DNA of 32,190 bases, taken from positions 1-32,190 of the forward strand of contig URAM01000025.1 in the NCBI GenBank assembly GCA_900545815.1, given 5' to 3'. Origin of the DNA: an uncultured Eubacteriales bacterium (GTDB lineage Bacteria; Bacillota; Clostridia; Oscillospirales; Oscillospiraceae). Shown piece by piece: positions 18,164 through 25,411 of this stretch (its first letter is position 1; each line of letters begins with the position of its first letter). Under the pieces are notes generated by a model. The model made no database searches and was not told the origin of the DNA. It was given only the letters and a program-made list of their open reading frames with translations. Position numbers and translations under genes: made by a program.

Positions 18164-18191
18164 ATGGTATGCGCCCCCAACGGAACTATGC
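18164..18191 (-). promoter_or_regulatory. Sigma-E-like promoter of the deacetylase gene
   Basis: On the minus strand GCATAGT (18191-18185) and CATACCAT (18171-18164) are 13 bases apart, resembling the sigma-E elements kmATATT and CATACAmT. The same 13-base spacing occurs upstream of ylbJ. Confidence 0.4.
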
Positions 18192-18289
18192 CCGTTTTTG
18201 CCGGTCTGTCTCGGGAAAATCGGGGAATTTCCGCACTTTTTTCGTCACTCTGCCCAGTTTCGCCCCTCACGCCCATGACCGATTTCCCC

Positions 18290-18318
18290 TTGACGCTGTT
18301 CCCCTTCCGCTATATAAT
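18290..18318 (+). promoter_or_regulatory. Near-consensus sigma-A promoter of the glycogen operon
   Basis: TTGACG (18290-18295) and TATAAT (18313-18318) are exactly 17 bases apart, 57 bases upstream of the branching-enzyme-like start codon. The rest of the 18133-18374 gap shows no gene. Confidence 0.85.
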
Positions 18319-18374
18319 TTTTAATATAGGGGAGAATTGCCTTTCCCTAATTTCTGTCACAGAAGGAGTCCAGT

Positions 18375-19790
18375 ATGAAACCCTTTTGCCCCCTTCCCCC
18401 ACGCCTGTTCCGCCCGCCGGAGCCGGTGCAGACCGACTGCTGCGCTGGCTGGCGTTTCCAGATCTGGGCGCCGGAGGCGGCCGCTGTCTCCGTGGCTGGG
18501 GACTTCCAAGGATGGCGGACGGATCGGGACTTTCTGACCCGCACTCAGGACGGCTTGTGGGCGGGCTTTGTGCCCCACGCCCAAGTGGGGGATCTGTACA
18601 AATATGTCCTCCACGATGCCCGTGGCAACCCCCACTACTGTGCCGACCCCACCGCCTCCGCCGTGGAGCCCCTGCCGGGGACGGCAGGGCGACTGTGGGA
18701 CTGCTCCGGCTACCGGTGGCAGGACGCCCCCTGGCTGGCCTTCCGTCAGCAGACCCACGTCTCACGTCCCACCCTGCTCTGTCCCCTTGATCTGACCCAA
18801 CAGCCGCCGGACGGCTATCGCACCTTAGTGTCCACCCTGAAACGGTTGGGCTACACCGGTGGGATATTCTCCCTGGGACTGGGACGGCGCACGGCCTTCT
18901 TCGCCCCCTGCGCTGGGTGGCGGCCAGAGGAATTGATGCGCTGGGTGGATGCCTTTCACCAGGCAGGCTTGAGCGTGTTCTTGGACTGGAACGCCACCGA
19001 TTTTTCCGAAGCCTACGGCTCGTTCCTGGCCACGGAGGGCTGCCCCAACCAGTTGGACTGGAGCCGTCCTCACCTGCGCCGCTTTTTGCTGGACTGCGCT
19101 CAATTTTGGCTGGGCACTTACCACCTGGATGGCTTGCGGGTGGCGGTCAATGACCCCCGATTCTTCTTCCCCGAACGGGACGCACAAGGGTTTCTGTCCC
19201 ATCTGGCGGAGGTGTGTCCGGCGGGAGGTCTGTTCCTGCACACGCCATTTCCGTTAGGGGGTGGCATGGGACAGGCGGAGCAGTCCGCCCAGCCCTTGGC
19301 TGATCTGTTCCTGCACAAGACCTGGGACTGCTCGGACAGCCTGACCGCAGGTGGGTTGCTGACCTGCCCGAATGACAACGATCCTGCCTGTTACCTGGCC
19401 TATCTGGCGCTGCCCGGTGGGAAATGCACCGGATTGGATGCACTGTCCCGACCCGATCTGCAACAGGTGCATCGGTGCTATCTGGCGCATCCGGCTCTGT
19501 GGCCGCAAAGTCCTTTCCGCTGGGCGCATCGACCGACGGAAGCGCTGCCGGTGCTGGCCTTTTGGCGGGGGGAGGAAGTATTGTGCCTGTGCAACCCGAC
19601 AGATGAAGCAATTTCCCTGCCCATCCACACCGAACGGACGCTCCGGCTGCTCCACGGGAGCGGCACGGAACGAACCCCGATTGTTTCCGCTGTTCCTGAG
19701 CAGCTGTCTGATGGGGACGTGATACCAGTTCCCCCTGGGACGTGCCTGCTCTTTGACCATACGCCTGACCGGACTGCCGGGACAGGCTGA
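18375..19790 (+). CDS. Degenerate branching-enzyme-like protein (CBM48 + GH13, catalytic residues lost)
   Basis: A 471-residue protein, against roughly 620-730 for GlgB. An N-terminal CBM48 (about 25-90, FQIWAPEAAAVSVAGDFQGW) precedes a recognisable but shortened GH13 barrel: GYTGGIFSL, HQAGLSVFLDW, FWLGTYHLDGLRV. A C-terminal beta domain is present. Region I, DWVPxH in GlgB, is DWNATD (His replaced at 209). Region II, GLRVDAV, is GLRVAVN, so the nucleophile aspartate is Ala257. The AEES acid/base region reads LHTP, and the SHDE region is PNDND. All three catalytic carboxylates therefore appear absent. The reading frame is intact, with AAGGAG upstream and glgC 18 bases downstream. It is more likely a glycogen-binding pseudoenzyme than an active branching enzyme; inference. 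Confidence 0.8.
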   Translation: MKPFCPLPPRLFRPPEPVQTDCCAGWRFQIWAPEAAAVSVAGDFQGWRTDRDFLTRTQDGLWAGFVPHAQVGDLYKYVLHDARGNPHYCADPTASAVEPLPGTAGRLWDCSGYRWQDAPWLAFRQQTHVSRPTLLCPLDLTQQPPDGYRTLVSTLKRLGYTGGIFSLGLGRRTAFFAPCAGWRPEELMRWVDAFHQAGLSVFLDWNATDFSEAYGSFLATEGCPNQLDWSRPHLRRFLLDCAQFWLGTYHLDGLRVAVNDPRFFFPERDAQGFLSHLAEVCPAGGLFLHTPFPLGGGMGQAEQSAQPLADLFLHKTWDCSDSLTAGGLLTCPNDNDPACYLAYLALPGGKCTGLDALSRPDLQQVHRCYLAHPALWPQSPFRWAHRPTEALPVLAFWRGEEVLCLCNPTDEAISLPIHTERTLRLLHGSGTERTPIVSAVPEQLSDGDVIPVPPGTCLLFDHTPDRTAGTG

Positions 19791-19808
19791 GATTGAGGTG
19801 AATCGCTG

Positions 19809-21014
19809 ATGAAAAAAGAATGTATCTCCATGCTCTTGGCTGGCGGCCAAGGCAGCCGGCTGTACGCCCTGACGGAACACAACGCCAAGCCTGCCCTTCC
19901 CTTTGGTGGGAAATACCGCATCATTGACTTTGCCCTCTCCAACTGCGCCAACTCCGGCATCGACACGGTGGGGGTGCTGACCCAGTACCGTCCATTAAAG
20001 CTCAACTCCTACCTGGGCAACGGGCAGCCCTGGGACTTAGACCGCTCCGATGGCGGCGTCCATGTGCTGCCCCCCTACGTCACCTCCGGTGACTCGGGCA
20101 CCTGGTATAAGGGGACGGCCAACGCCATCTATCAGAACATCGGGTTCATCGACCTGTATGACCCCCAGTACGTCCTCATCCTCTCCGGCGACCACATTTA
20201 TAAGATGGATTATGCCAAAATGCTGGAGTACCACAAGGAGACTGGGGCAGACGTTACCATCTCCGTGCTGGAGGTGTCCATGGATGAAGCCAGCCGGTTC
20301 GGCATCATGAACGTGGACGACCACGACCAGATCTGCGAGTTTGAGGAAAAGCCCGCCCACCCCAAGAGCAACCTGGCCTCCATGGGGGTCTACCTGTTCA
20401 CCTGGGAGAAGCTGCGCCAGTACCTGATCCAGGACGAGGCCGACCCCACATCCAGCAATGACTTTGGCAAGAATATCATCCCCACTATGCTGGAGCAGGG
20501 CGAGAAATTATTCGCCTACCGATTCCAGGGCTACTGGAAGGATGTGGGTACCATCACCTCCCTGTGGGACGCCAACATGGATCTCCTCTCCCCCACCAGC
20601 GGCATCAATATCTACGACACCAGCTGGCCCATCTACACCCACAGTGCCATCCTGCCCGCCCAGTTCATCGGTGAGAACGCGGTGCTCTCCCACTGTCTGG
20701 TCACCGATGGGTGTGAGGTACACGGCACCATTGAAAACTCCGTCCTGTTCCACTCGGTCACGGTGGAGCCAGGTGCCATCGTGCGCTACTCCATCCTCAT
20801 GCCAGGTGCCACGGTGAAGGCTGGCGCCACCGTAGAATACGCCATCGTGGGCGAGAACACCACAGTGGGCTGTGACGCCGTGGTGGGCAATCCGCCGGAC
20901 GGCTCTGACCACTGGGGCGTTGCCGTAGTGGCGGCGGATGTGGCCGATGGCCAGGTGATCCCCGCCAATGCAATGTATTCTGAGAAGCAGAAAGGAGCGG
21001 TTTTGGGATGCTGA
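19809..21014 (+). CDS. glgC: Glucose-1-phosphate adenylyltransferase, catalytic subunit
   Basis: GlgC makes ADP-glucose from ATP and glucose-1-phosphate, the committed step of bacterial glycogen synthesis. The 401-residue protein has the nucleotidyltransferase signature LLAGGQGSRL (residues 9-18), AKPALPFGGKYRIIDF, WYKGTANAIYQN, SGDHIYKMDY with the catalytic-metal aspartate, and FEEKP. A left-handed beta-helix with hexapeptide repeats fills the last third. It is followed by glgD with a 7-base overlap; in Firmicutes the GlgC/GlgD hetero-oligomer is the active form. Ribosome binding site GAGGTGA. Confidence 0.97.
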   Translation: MKKECISMLLAGGQGSRLYALTEHNAKPALPFGGKYRIIDFALSNCANSGIDTVGVLTQYRPLKLNSYLGNGQPWDLDRSDGGVHVLPPYVTSGDSGTWYKGTANAIYQNIGFIDLYDPQYVLILSGDHIYKMDYAKMLEYHKETGADVTISVLEVSMDEASRFGIMNVDDHDQICEFEEKPAHPKSNLASMGVYLFTWEKLRQYLIQDEADPTSSNDFGKNIIPTMLEQGEKLFAYRFQGYWKDVGTITSLWDANMDLLSPTSGINIYDTSWPIYTHSAILPAQFIGENAVLSHCLVTDGCEVHGTIENSVLFHSVTVEPGAIVRYSILMPGATVKAGATVEYAIVGENTTVGCDAVVGNPPDGSDHWGVAVVAADVADGQVIPANAMYSEKQKGAVLGC

Positions 21015-22126
21015 ATAATGTACATGGTCTGCTGTTCACTCAGAACAACATCTACAACCTGCGGGAGCTGACCGAGCCCCGCTGCCTGTCTTCCATTCCC
21101 TTCGGCGGACGGTTCCGGATGATTGACTTCATGCTCTCCAACCTGGTCAACGCCGGCGTCTCCGATGTAGGCGTACTGCTCCTGGCCAAGTATAAATCCC
21201 TCCTAGATCACCTTGGCTCCGGCAAGGACTGGGATTTAGCGCGCCACAGCGGCGGCCTCCATCTGCTGCCCCCCTACTCCCTGTCCAACGGGGAAAACCC
21301 CCGGGTGTTCCGAGGGCATATGGACACCCTGTCCGAGATTATGCCCTACTTACAGGACATCCGGCAGGAATATGTGCTCATCGCCGATGGGGACATCGCC
21401 CTGAACCTGGACTTGGAGGACGTGTTCCAGCAGCACATGGACAACCACGCAGACATGACTCTGGTCTGCTCCCCTCGGTACACCGGTGACCCTCCTGCCA
21501 CCGTCTATTTCCAGGTGGGAGACGACCAGACCATCACCGATGTCATCCAGTGCCCCAGCCAGCCTGCCGGCGTGGAGTACCTGAACATCTTCCTCCTGTC
21601 CAAGGAGCTGCTCCTGCGCCTGGTCAGCGAGTGCGCCACCCACCGGCTCTACTCCTTCCGCAATGACCTGCTGCCCAAGCTCCACCACCATTTGAAGCTC
21701 TCCGCCTACGCCTACGATGGCTTCGTGACCCGCTGCACCTCGGTGGCCTCCTACTACGACAGCAGCATGGCGCTGCTCCAGCCGGAGGTGCGCCGTGATC
21801 TGTTCTGTCCGGAGCGTCCCATCCGCACCCGAGACCGAAATGAGCCCTCCAGCTACTACGCCCCCGGCTCAGTCTGCCGCAATTCGCTGGTGGCGGACGG
21901 GTGCATCATCGAGGGGACAGTGGAGAACTCCATCATCTTCCACAACGCCCGCGTCGGCAAGGGCGCCGTCATTCGGGACTCTATCCTGTTCCAGAATACC
22001 GTCATCGGCACCGACGCCCAGCTGCGCTACGTCATCACCGACAAGGACGTGACCATCGGCGCTGGCGCTGTTTTAAACGGTGCCGCCCATCACCCCTTTG
22101 TCCTGGCCAAGGGCAGCACCGTCTGA
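21008..22126 (+). CDS. glgD: ADP-glucose pyrophosphorylase regulatory subunit
   Basis: GlgD is the GlgC paralogue that stimulates GlgC in Firmicutes. The 372-residue protein keeps the fold (SSIPFGGRFRMIDFMLSN, FRGHMDTLSEI, IADGDIALNLD, C-terminal beta-helix repeats). It has lost the catalytic N-terminal glycine loop: in place of GGxGxRL it reads GLLFTQNNIYNLREL. This is normal for the subunit. Its ATG lies within the last codons of glgC (7-base overlap) with AAAGGAG upstream, indicating coupled translation and matched stoichiometry. Confidence 0.95.
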   Translation: MLNNVHGLLFTQNNIYNLRELTEPRCLSSIPFGGRFRMIDFMLSNLVNAGVSDVGVLLLAKYKSLLDHLGSGKDWDLARHSGGLHLLPPYSLSNGENPRVFRGHMDTLSEIMPYLQDIRQEYVLIADGDIALNLDLEDVFQQHMDNHADMTLVCSPRYTGDPPATVYFQVGDDQTITDVIQCPSQPAGVEYLNIFLLSKELLLRLVSECATHRLYSFRNDLLPKLHHHLKLSAYAYDGFVTRCTSVASYYDSSMALLQPEVRRDLFCPERPIRTRDRNEPSSYYAPGSVCRNSLVADGCIIEGTVENSIIFHNARVGKGAVIRDSILFQNTVIGTDAQLRYVITDKDVTIGAGAVLNGAAHHPFVLAKGSTV

Positions 22127-22168
22127 CCACCCCCCATCCACCTGATTCTCAGAAAGGCTGGTGTTTCT

Positions 22169-23602
22169 ATGAAACTATTCTTCGCCGCATCCGAAGTCGC
22201 TCCCTTCATCAAGACCGGCGGTCTGGCCGATGTGGCCGGCTCCCTTCCCAACGCCTTGGCTAAGCTGGGACATGATGTACGGGTGATTCTGCCCCTCTAC
22301 TCTGCCATCCCCGCTATGTGGCGGCGGCAGATGACCTTCTTGAAGAGCTTTCACTTCCCCCTGAGCTGGCGCAACGCCTACTGCGGCCTGTTCTCCCTAG
22401 CGTATCAGGGGCTGACCTACTATTTCATCGACAACGAATACTATTTTCAGCGGGAAGGGCTTTATGGCCAGTTTGACGATGGCGAGCGGTTCGCCTATTT
22501 CTCCCGCGCCGTGGTGGAAGTCCCCATCCAGCTGGGCTGGTCGCCGGACATCATCCACTGCAACGACTGGCAGACCAGCCTGGTGCCCGTCTACCTGCTG
22601 GAGGCACGCCACCGAGAGCCCCTCTTAATGCACACCAAGAGCGTGTTCACCATCCACAACATCGAGTACCAGGGACAGTTCGACCGGAATATCTTGGGGG
22701 ACGTGCTGGGGTTGGATGAGAGCTATTTCCGAGAGGATATGCTCTCCTACTACGGGGACGTGAACCTGGTCAAGGGCGCCATCTACGCCGCCGATTATAT
22801 CACCACCGTCTCCCCCACCTACGCCAAGGAATTGCAGTACGCCTTTTACGCTCACGGTCTGGAGGGCGTCATTGCGGACAACTATCACAAGTTCACCGGC
22901 ATCCTGAACGGCATCGACATGGAGCACAACAATCCGGCCACCGACCCATTTTTGCCCGCCCCCTACTCCGCCGCCGACCCGTCCGGCAAGGCGGCCTGCA
23001 AGGCGGCCTTACAGGAAAAGCTGGGGCTGAATGTAGATCCGGACGTGCCCATCATCGCCTGTATCTCCCGCCTGGTGGCTCACAAGGGGTACGAGCTGGT
23101 CACCGCCGCCTTCCCCAAGATCCTGGAGCACTACGTTCAGTTCGTGGTGCTGGGCACCGGCGACTGGGGCATTGAGTCCTTCTTCCGGATGGCTGCTCAG
23201 GAGTATCCCGGTCGGGTATCTGCCAACCTGATGTATTCGGCGGAGCTGGCCTCCCAGCTCTACGCCGGCGCTGATCTGCTCCTGATGCCCTCCATCTCCG
23301 AGCCTTGCGGCCTGTCCCAGATGATTGCTATGCGTTATGGCACTGTCCCCATCGTCCGTCTTACCGGCGGCCTCAAAGACAGCGTCCCCTCCTACAACCC
23401 CACCACCGGCACCGGCCTTGGTTTCACCTTCGGCAGCATCACCCCTGGTGACCTGCTGGGCGCCATTGACCGGGGGCTAGAGACATATGAAACTGACCGC
23501 CCCAACTGGACAGCCCTGATGAAGCGTGGGATGACCACGGATTTCAGCTGGGATCAGTCGGCAGCGGCCTATGAAAAGGTGTATCAGCAAGTGATGCGGT
23601 AG
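22169..23602 (+). CDS. glgA: Glycogen synthase (GT5)
   Basis: GlgA transfers glucose from ADP-glucose to the non-reducing end of an alpha-1,4-glucan. The 477-residue protein has the ADP-glucose-binding signature KTGGLADVAGSLP at about residues 15-27, HCNDWQTSLVP, TIHNIEYQG and the C-terminal GT-B motif SISEPCGLSQMIAMRYGT, which contains the conserved catalytic glutamate. It is the last gene of the operon, 42 bases after glgD. No active branching enzyme or glycogen phosphorylase is found in the window, so these must be elsewhere if glycogen is made. Confidence 0.97.
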   Translation: MKLFFAASEVAPFIKTGGLADVAGSLPNALAKLGHDVRVILPLYSAIPAMWRRQMTFLKSFHFPLSWRNAYCGLFSLAYQGLTYYFIDNEYYFQREGLYGQFDDGERFAYFSRAVVEVPIQLGWSPDIIHCNDWQTSLVPVYLLEARHREPLLMHTKSVFTIHNIEYQGQFDRNILGDVLGLDESYFREDMLSYYGDVNLVKGAIYAADYITTVSPTYAKELQYAFYAHGLEGVIADNYHKFTGILNGIDMEHNNPATDPFLPAPYSAADPSGKAACKAALQEKLGLNVDPDVPIIACISRLVAHKGYELVTAAFPKILEHYVQFVVLGTGDWGIESFFRMAAQEYPGRVSANLMYSAELASQLYAGADLLLMPSISEPCGLSQMIAMRYGTVPIVRLTGGLKDSVPSYNPTTGTGLGFTFGSITPGDLLGAIDRGLETYETDRPNWTALMKRGMTTDFSWDQSAAAYEKVYQQVMR

Positions 23603-23611
23603 GATTTGGGT

Positions 23612-23649
23612 AAAAAAAATCCCCCCTGCACGTCATTCACAGAGGGAAT
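23612..23649 (-). terminator. Terminator downstream of spo0A (convergent with glgA)
   Basis: A TCCCTCTG...CAGGGGGGA stem (with G-T pairs) is followed on the minus strand by eight T. It ends the spo0A transcript. On the plus strand the same stem is followed by a C/T-rich tract and may partly terminate glgA. Confidence 0.6.
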
Positions 23650-23690
23650 CTATCTTCTCTTTTCTTGCATTTTCCTTGCATCTTTGTGTT

Positions 23691-24448
23691 TCACCGCACC
23701 TGTTTCCGCTGTAATTGCAGGCGGTCAGCGATCATGGCGATGAATTCGCTATTGGTGGGTTTGCCTTTGGCGTTGCTGACCGTATAGCCAAAATATTTTT
23801 GCAGCGTCTCAATGTCGCCCCGATCCCATGCCACCTCAATGGCGTGTCGGATGGCGCGCTCCACCCGAGAGGCTGTGGTGTCAAATCGCCGTGCCACTTC
23901 CGGATAGAGCACCTTAGTCACTGCGTTGATCACCTCCATGTCCTCCACTGCGATGATAATGGCTTCCCGCAGATACTGGTAGCCCTTGATGTGAGCGGGT
24001 ACGCCGATCTCATGGATGACCGAGGTCACCAAAGTCTCCAGGTGCTCGCTGTTGGACGGAGCCGCCGGACTGACCTGGTAGAGCTGGCGGATGCGTTCCG
24101 CCACCAGTTGACTGGAGCAGGGCTTCATGATAAAATAGTCCGCTCCGAACTCTGCGCCTGTAGGGTCACGCTGCCTCGTATATAGGCGGAGTAAACGATG
24201 ACCATGGGGCGTTTTCGCTCCCACTGGCTCTGGCTCAGCTGTTCCAGCACGTCCAGTCCATCTACACCGGCCAGCACCAAGTCCATGATGATAATGTCTG
24301 GCTCCGTCTTTTCGATCAGCTTGATCGCATCCATCCCACTTCCTGTGCTGCCGATCACCTCCAGGGACTGCTCCTGTTCCAGATCCTGCTCTAGGGCGAT
24401 CCGACTGTCTTCATCCGCATCCGCCAGCAAAATCTTCAATGTACTCAT
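23691..24448 (-). pseudogene. spo0A: spo0A, sporulation master regulator, split by a one-base frameshift
   Basis: Spo0A is the response regulator that starts sporulation. From ATG 24448 (AAGGAGA 9 bases upstream) the receiver reads MSTLKILLADADEDSR with the phosphoacceptor Asp at residue 56 (IIIMDL) and the switch serine in VIVYSA. One of the acidic-pair residues after Asp10 is Ala. Near 24153-24157 the frame changes: the first frame continues briefly and stops at 24125, while the correct continuation (EFGADYFIMKP) is one base off. The 758-base span is 3n+2, so one base is missing. The effector domain is intact (IHEIGVPAHIKGY, TTASRVERAIRHAIEVAW, KPTNSEFIAMIAD) and ends at 23691. The stop TGA overlaps an ATG (ATGA, 24128-24125) that could start a 145-residue effector-only protein. 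Confidence 0.9.
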
Positions 24449-24486
24449 TCCGTTCATTCTCCTTTTCCACAATCTCCTTGCTGTCC

Positions 24487-24493
24487 TTCGACA
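24487..24493 (-). promoter_or_regulatory. 0A-box-like site in the spo0A leader
   Basis: TGTCGAA on the minus strand matches the Spo0A binding box TGNCGAA. It lies 39 bases upstream of the spo0A start and downstream of the putative promoter, a position suited to autoregulation. A 7-base match alone is weak. Confidence 0.45.
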
Positions 24494-24499
24494 GCGTTG

Positions 24500-24517
24500 T
24501 GTACCTCCCTTGGTACA
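24500..24517. promoter_or_regulatory. TGTACC-N6-GGTACA inverted repeat upstream of spo0A
   Basis: A perfect 6-base inverted repeat with a 6-base spacer between the putative -10 element and the 0A box. It could be an operator. A related GTACC-N7-GGTAC repeat occurs at 31202-31218. Confidence 0.35.
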
Positions 24518-24522
24518 GCAAT

Positions 24523-24551
24523 AATTTACCATAAATTCACTGAATTTTCAA
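24523..24551 (-). promoter_or_regulatory. Putative spo0A promoter
   Basis: On the minus strand TTGAAA (24551-24546) and TAAATT (24528-24523) are 17 bases apart. An overlapping AAGGGTTG...GAATTT pattern also resembles a sigma-H promoter, which drives spo0A in Bacillus. The sequence does not decide between them. Confidence 0.4.
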
Positions 24552-24600
24552 CCCTTATTTTCCAAAAAATTGAATTTTCGTTCTATGCATTTTGACATTA

Positions 24601-24668
24601 TTCGACAGAAGTGCGGCTTTCCCCGCATTTTTTACCTATTCCACTTCGTATATACCATTTGTATATAC
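24601..24668. promoter_or_regulatory. Second 0A-box-like site and a doubled GTATATAC palindrome
   Basis: TTCGACA (24601-24607; TGTCGAA on the minus strand) is a second 0A-box match 114 bases from the first. Further right, the 8-base palindrome GTATATAC occurs twice (24648-24655 and 24661-24668) with a 5-base spacer, 40 bases upstream of the LUD gene. This could be an operator or promoter core for that gene. Confidence 0.35.
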
Positions 24669-24707
24669 CCCCCATTTGACAGCCACAAGGAGGTTATTGA
24701 GGTTATT

Positions 24708-25349
24708 ATGGGAGATATGATCACGAAACGCAACCAGCTCCGTGCCCAGCAGCTCATCCAGGCGCTGAAGCAGCGGAATATGGACGCCAGCTACGCCGCC
24801 ACCCGAAAGGAAGCGCTGGAACAGGCGCTTGCTTGGATCCCCCAAGGCAGCCGTATTGGCTGGGGCGGCTCGGTGAGCATTGACGCCATCGGCCTGAAGG
24901 ACGCAGTACGCCAGGGGGATTACCAGGTCATCGACCGAGACACCGCCGCCACTCCGGAGGAGAAGGACGCCATGATGCATGAGATCCTGGCCGACTGTGA
25001 CTACTTTCTCACCAGCACCAACGCCCTCTCTCAGGACGGCGTCCTGGTGAACATTGACGGCACCGCCAACCGCCTGGCGGCCATGTGCTACGGACCCCGA
25101 CATGTGCTGTATATCGTGGGCATGAACAAGGTGGTGGCCACCGCTGAGGACGCCCTCCATCGTGCCCGCAATGAAGCCGCCCCCACCAATGCCATGCGCT
25201 TCGACCTCAAGACACCCTGCTCCAAGACCGGCTGCTGCTACGACTGCAAGTCCCCAGACACGGTATGTTGTCAAATTTTGTTCACCCGATACAACCATGT
25301 GCCCGGGCGAGTGAAAGTCATCCTGGTGGAGGATTCCCTCGGCTACTAA
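24708..25349 (+). CDS. LUD-domain protein (LutC/YkgG-like) with C-terminal cysteine cluster
   Basis: A 213-residue protein of the LUD (DUF162) family, related to LutC/LutB subunits of lactate oxidation systems. The core shows GSRIGWGGSVSIDAIGL, DCDYFLTSTNALSQDGVLVNIDGTANRLA and VLYIVGMNKVV. Close to the C-terminus is a dense cysteine group, PCSKTGCCYDCKSPDTVCC, which could hold an iron-sulfur cluster. Stand-alone members with this tail are often annotated as lactate utilization protein, but no lutA or lutB is adjacent here, so the substrate is unknown. I chose ATG 24708, with GAGG 5 bases and AAGGAGG 14 bases upstream; the longer upstream frame is hydrophobic and unrelated to the family. Confidence 0.82.
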   Translation: MGDMITKRNQLRAQQLIQALKQRNMDASYAATRKEALEQALAWIPQGSRIGWGGSVSIDAIGLKDAVRQGDYQVIDRDTAATPEEKDAMMHEILADCDYFLTSTNALSQDGVLVNIDGTANRLAAMCYGPRHVLYIVGMNKVVATAEDALHRARNEAAPTNAMRFDLKTPCSKTGCCYDCKSPDTVCCQILFTRYNHVPGRVKVILVEDSLGY

Positions 25350-25350
25350 A

Positions 25351-25378
25351 TTCGGGAAAATACAAGCATTTTCCCGAA
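25351..25378 (+). other. Hairpin directly after the LUD gene
   Basis: TTCGGGAAAAT-ACAAGC-ATTTTCCCGAA is an 11-bp perfect stem starting 2 bases after the stop codon. It is followed by A residues on the plus strand, so it is not a classical terminator by itself. It precedes the terminator at 25381. Confidence 0.5.
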
Positions 25379-25411
25379 AAAAACCACGGTATTTCATACC
25401 GTGGTTTTTCT
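25377..25411. terminator. Bidirectional terminator between the LUD gene and the dlt-like operon
   Basis: AAACCACGGTAT-TTC-ATACCGTGGTTT (25381-25407) is followed by TTCTTT on the plus strand and by a run of T on the minus strand. It ends both the rightward LUD transcript and the leftward five-gene operon. Confidence 0.8.

Noticed and set aside
24125..24224. Programmed ribosomal frameshifting in spo0A.
   Set aside because: No slippery heptamer or repeat of the X-XXY-YYZ type is present at the junction, and Spo0A is not known to use recoding; a simple one-base loss explains it better.
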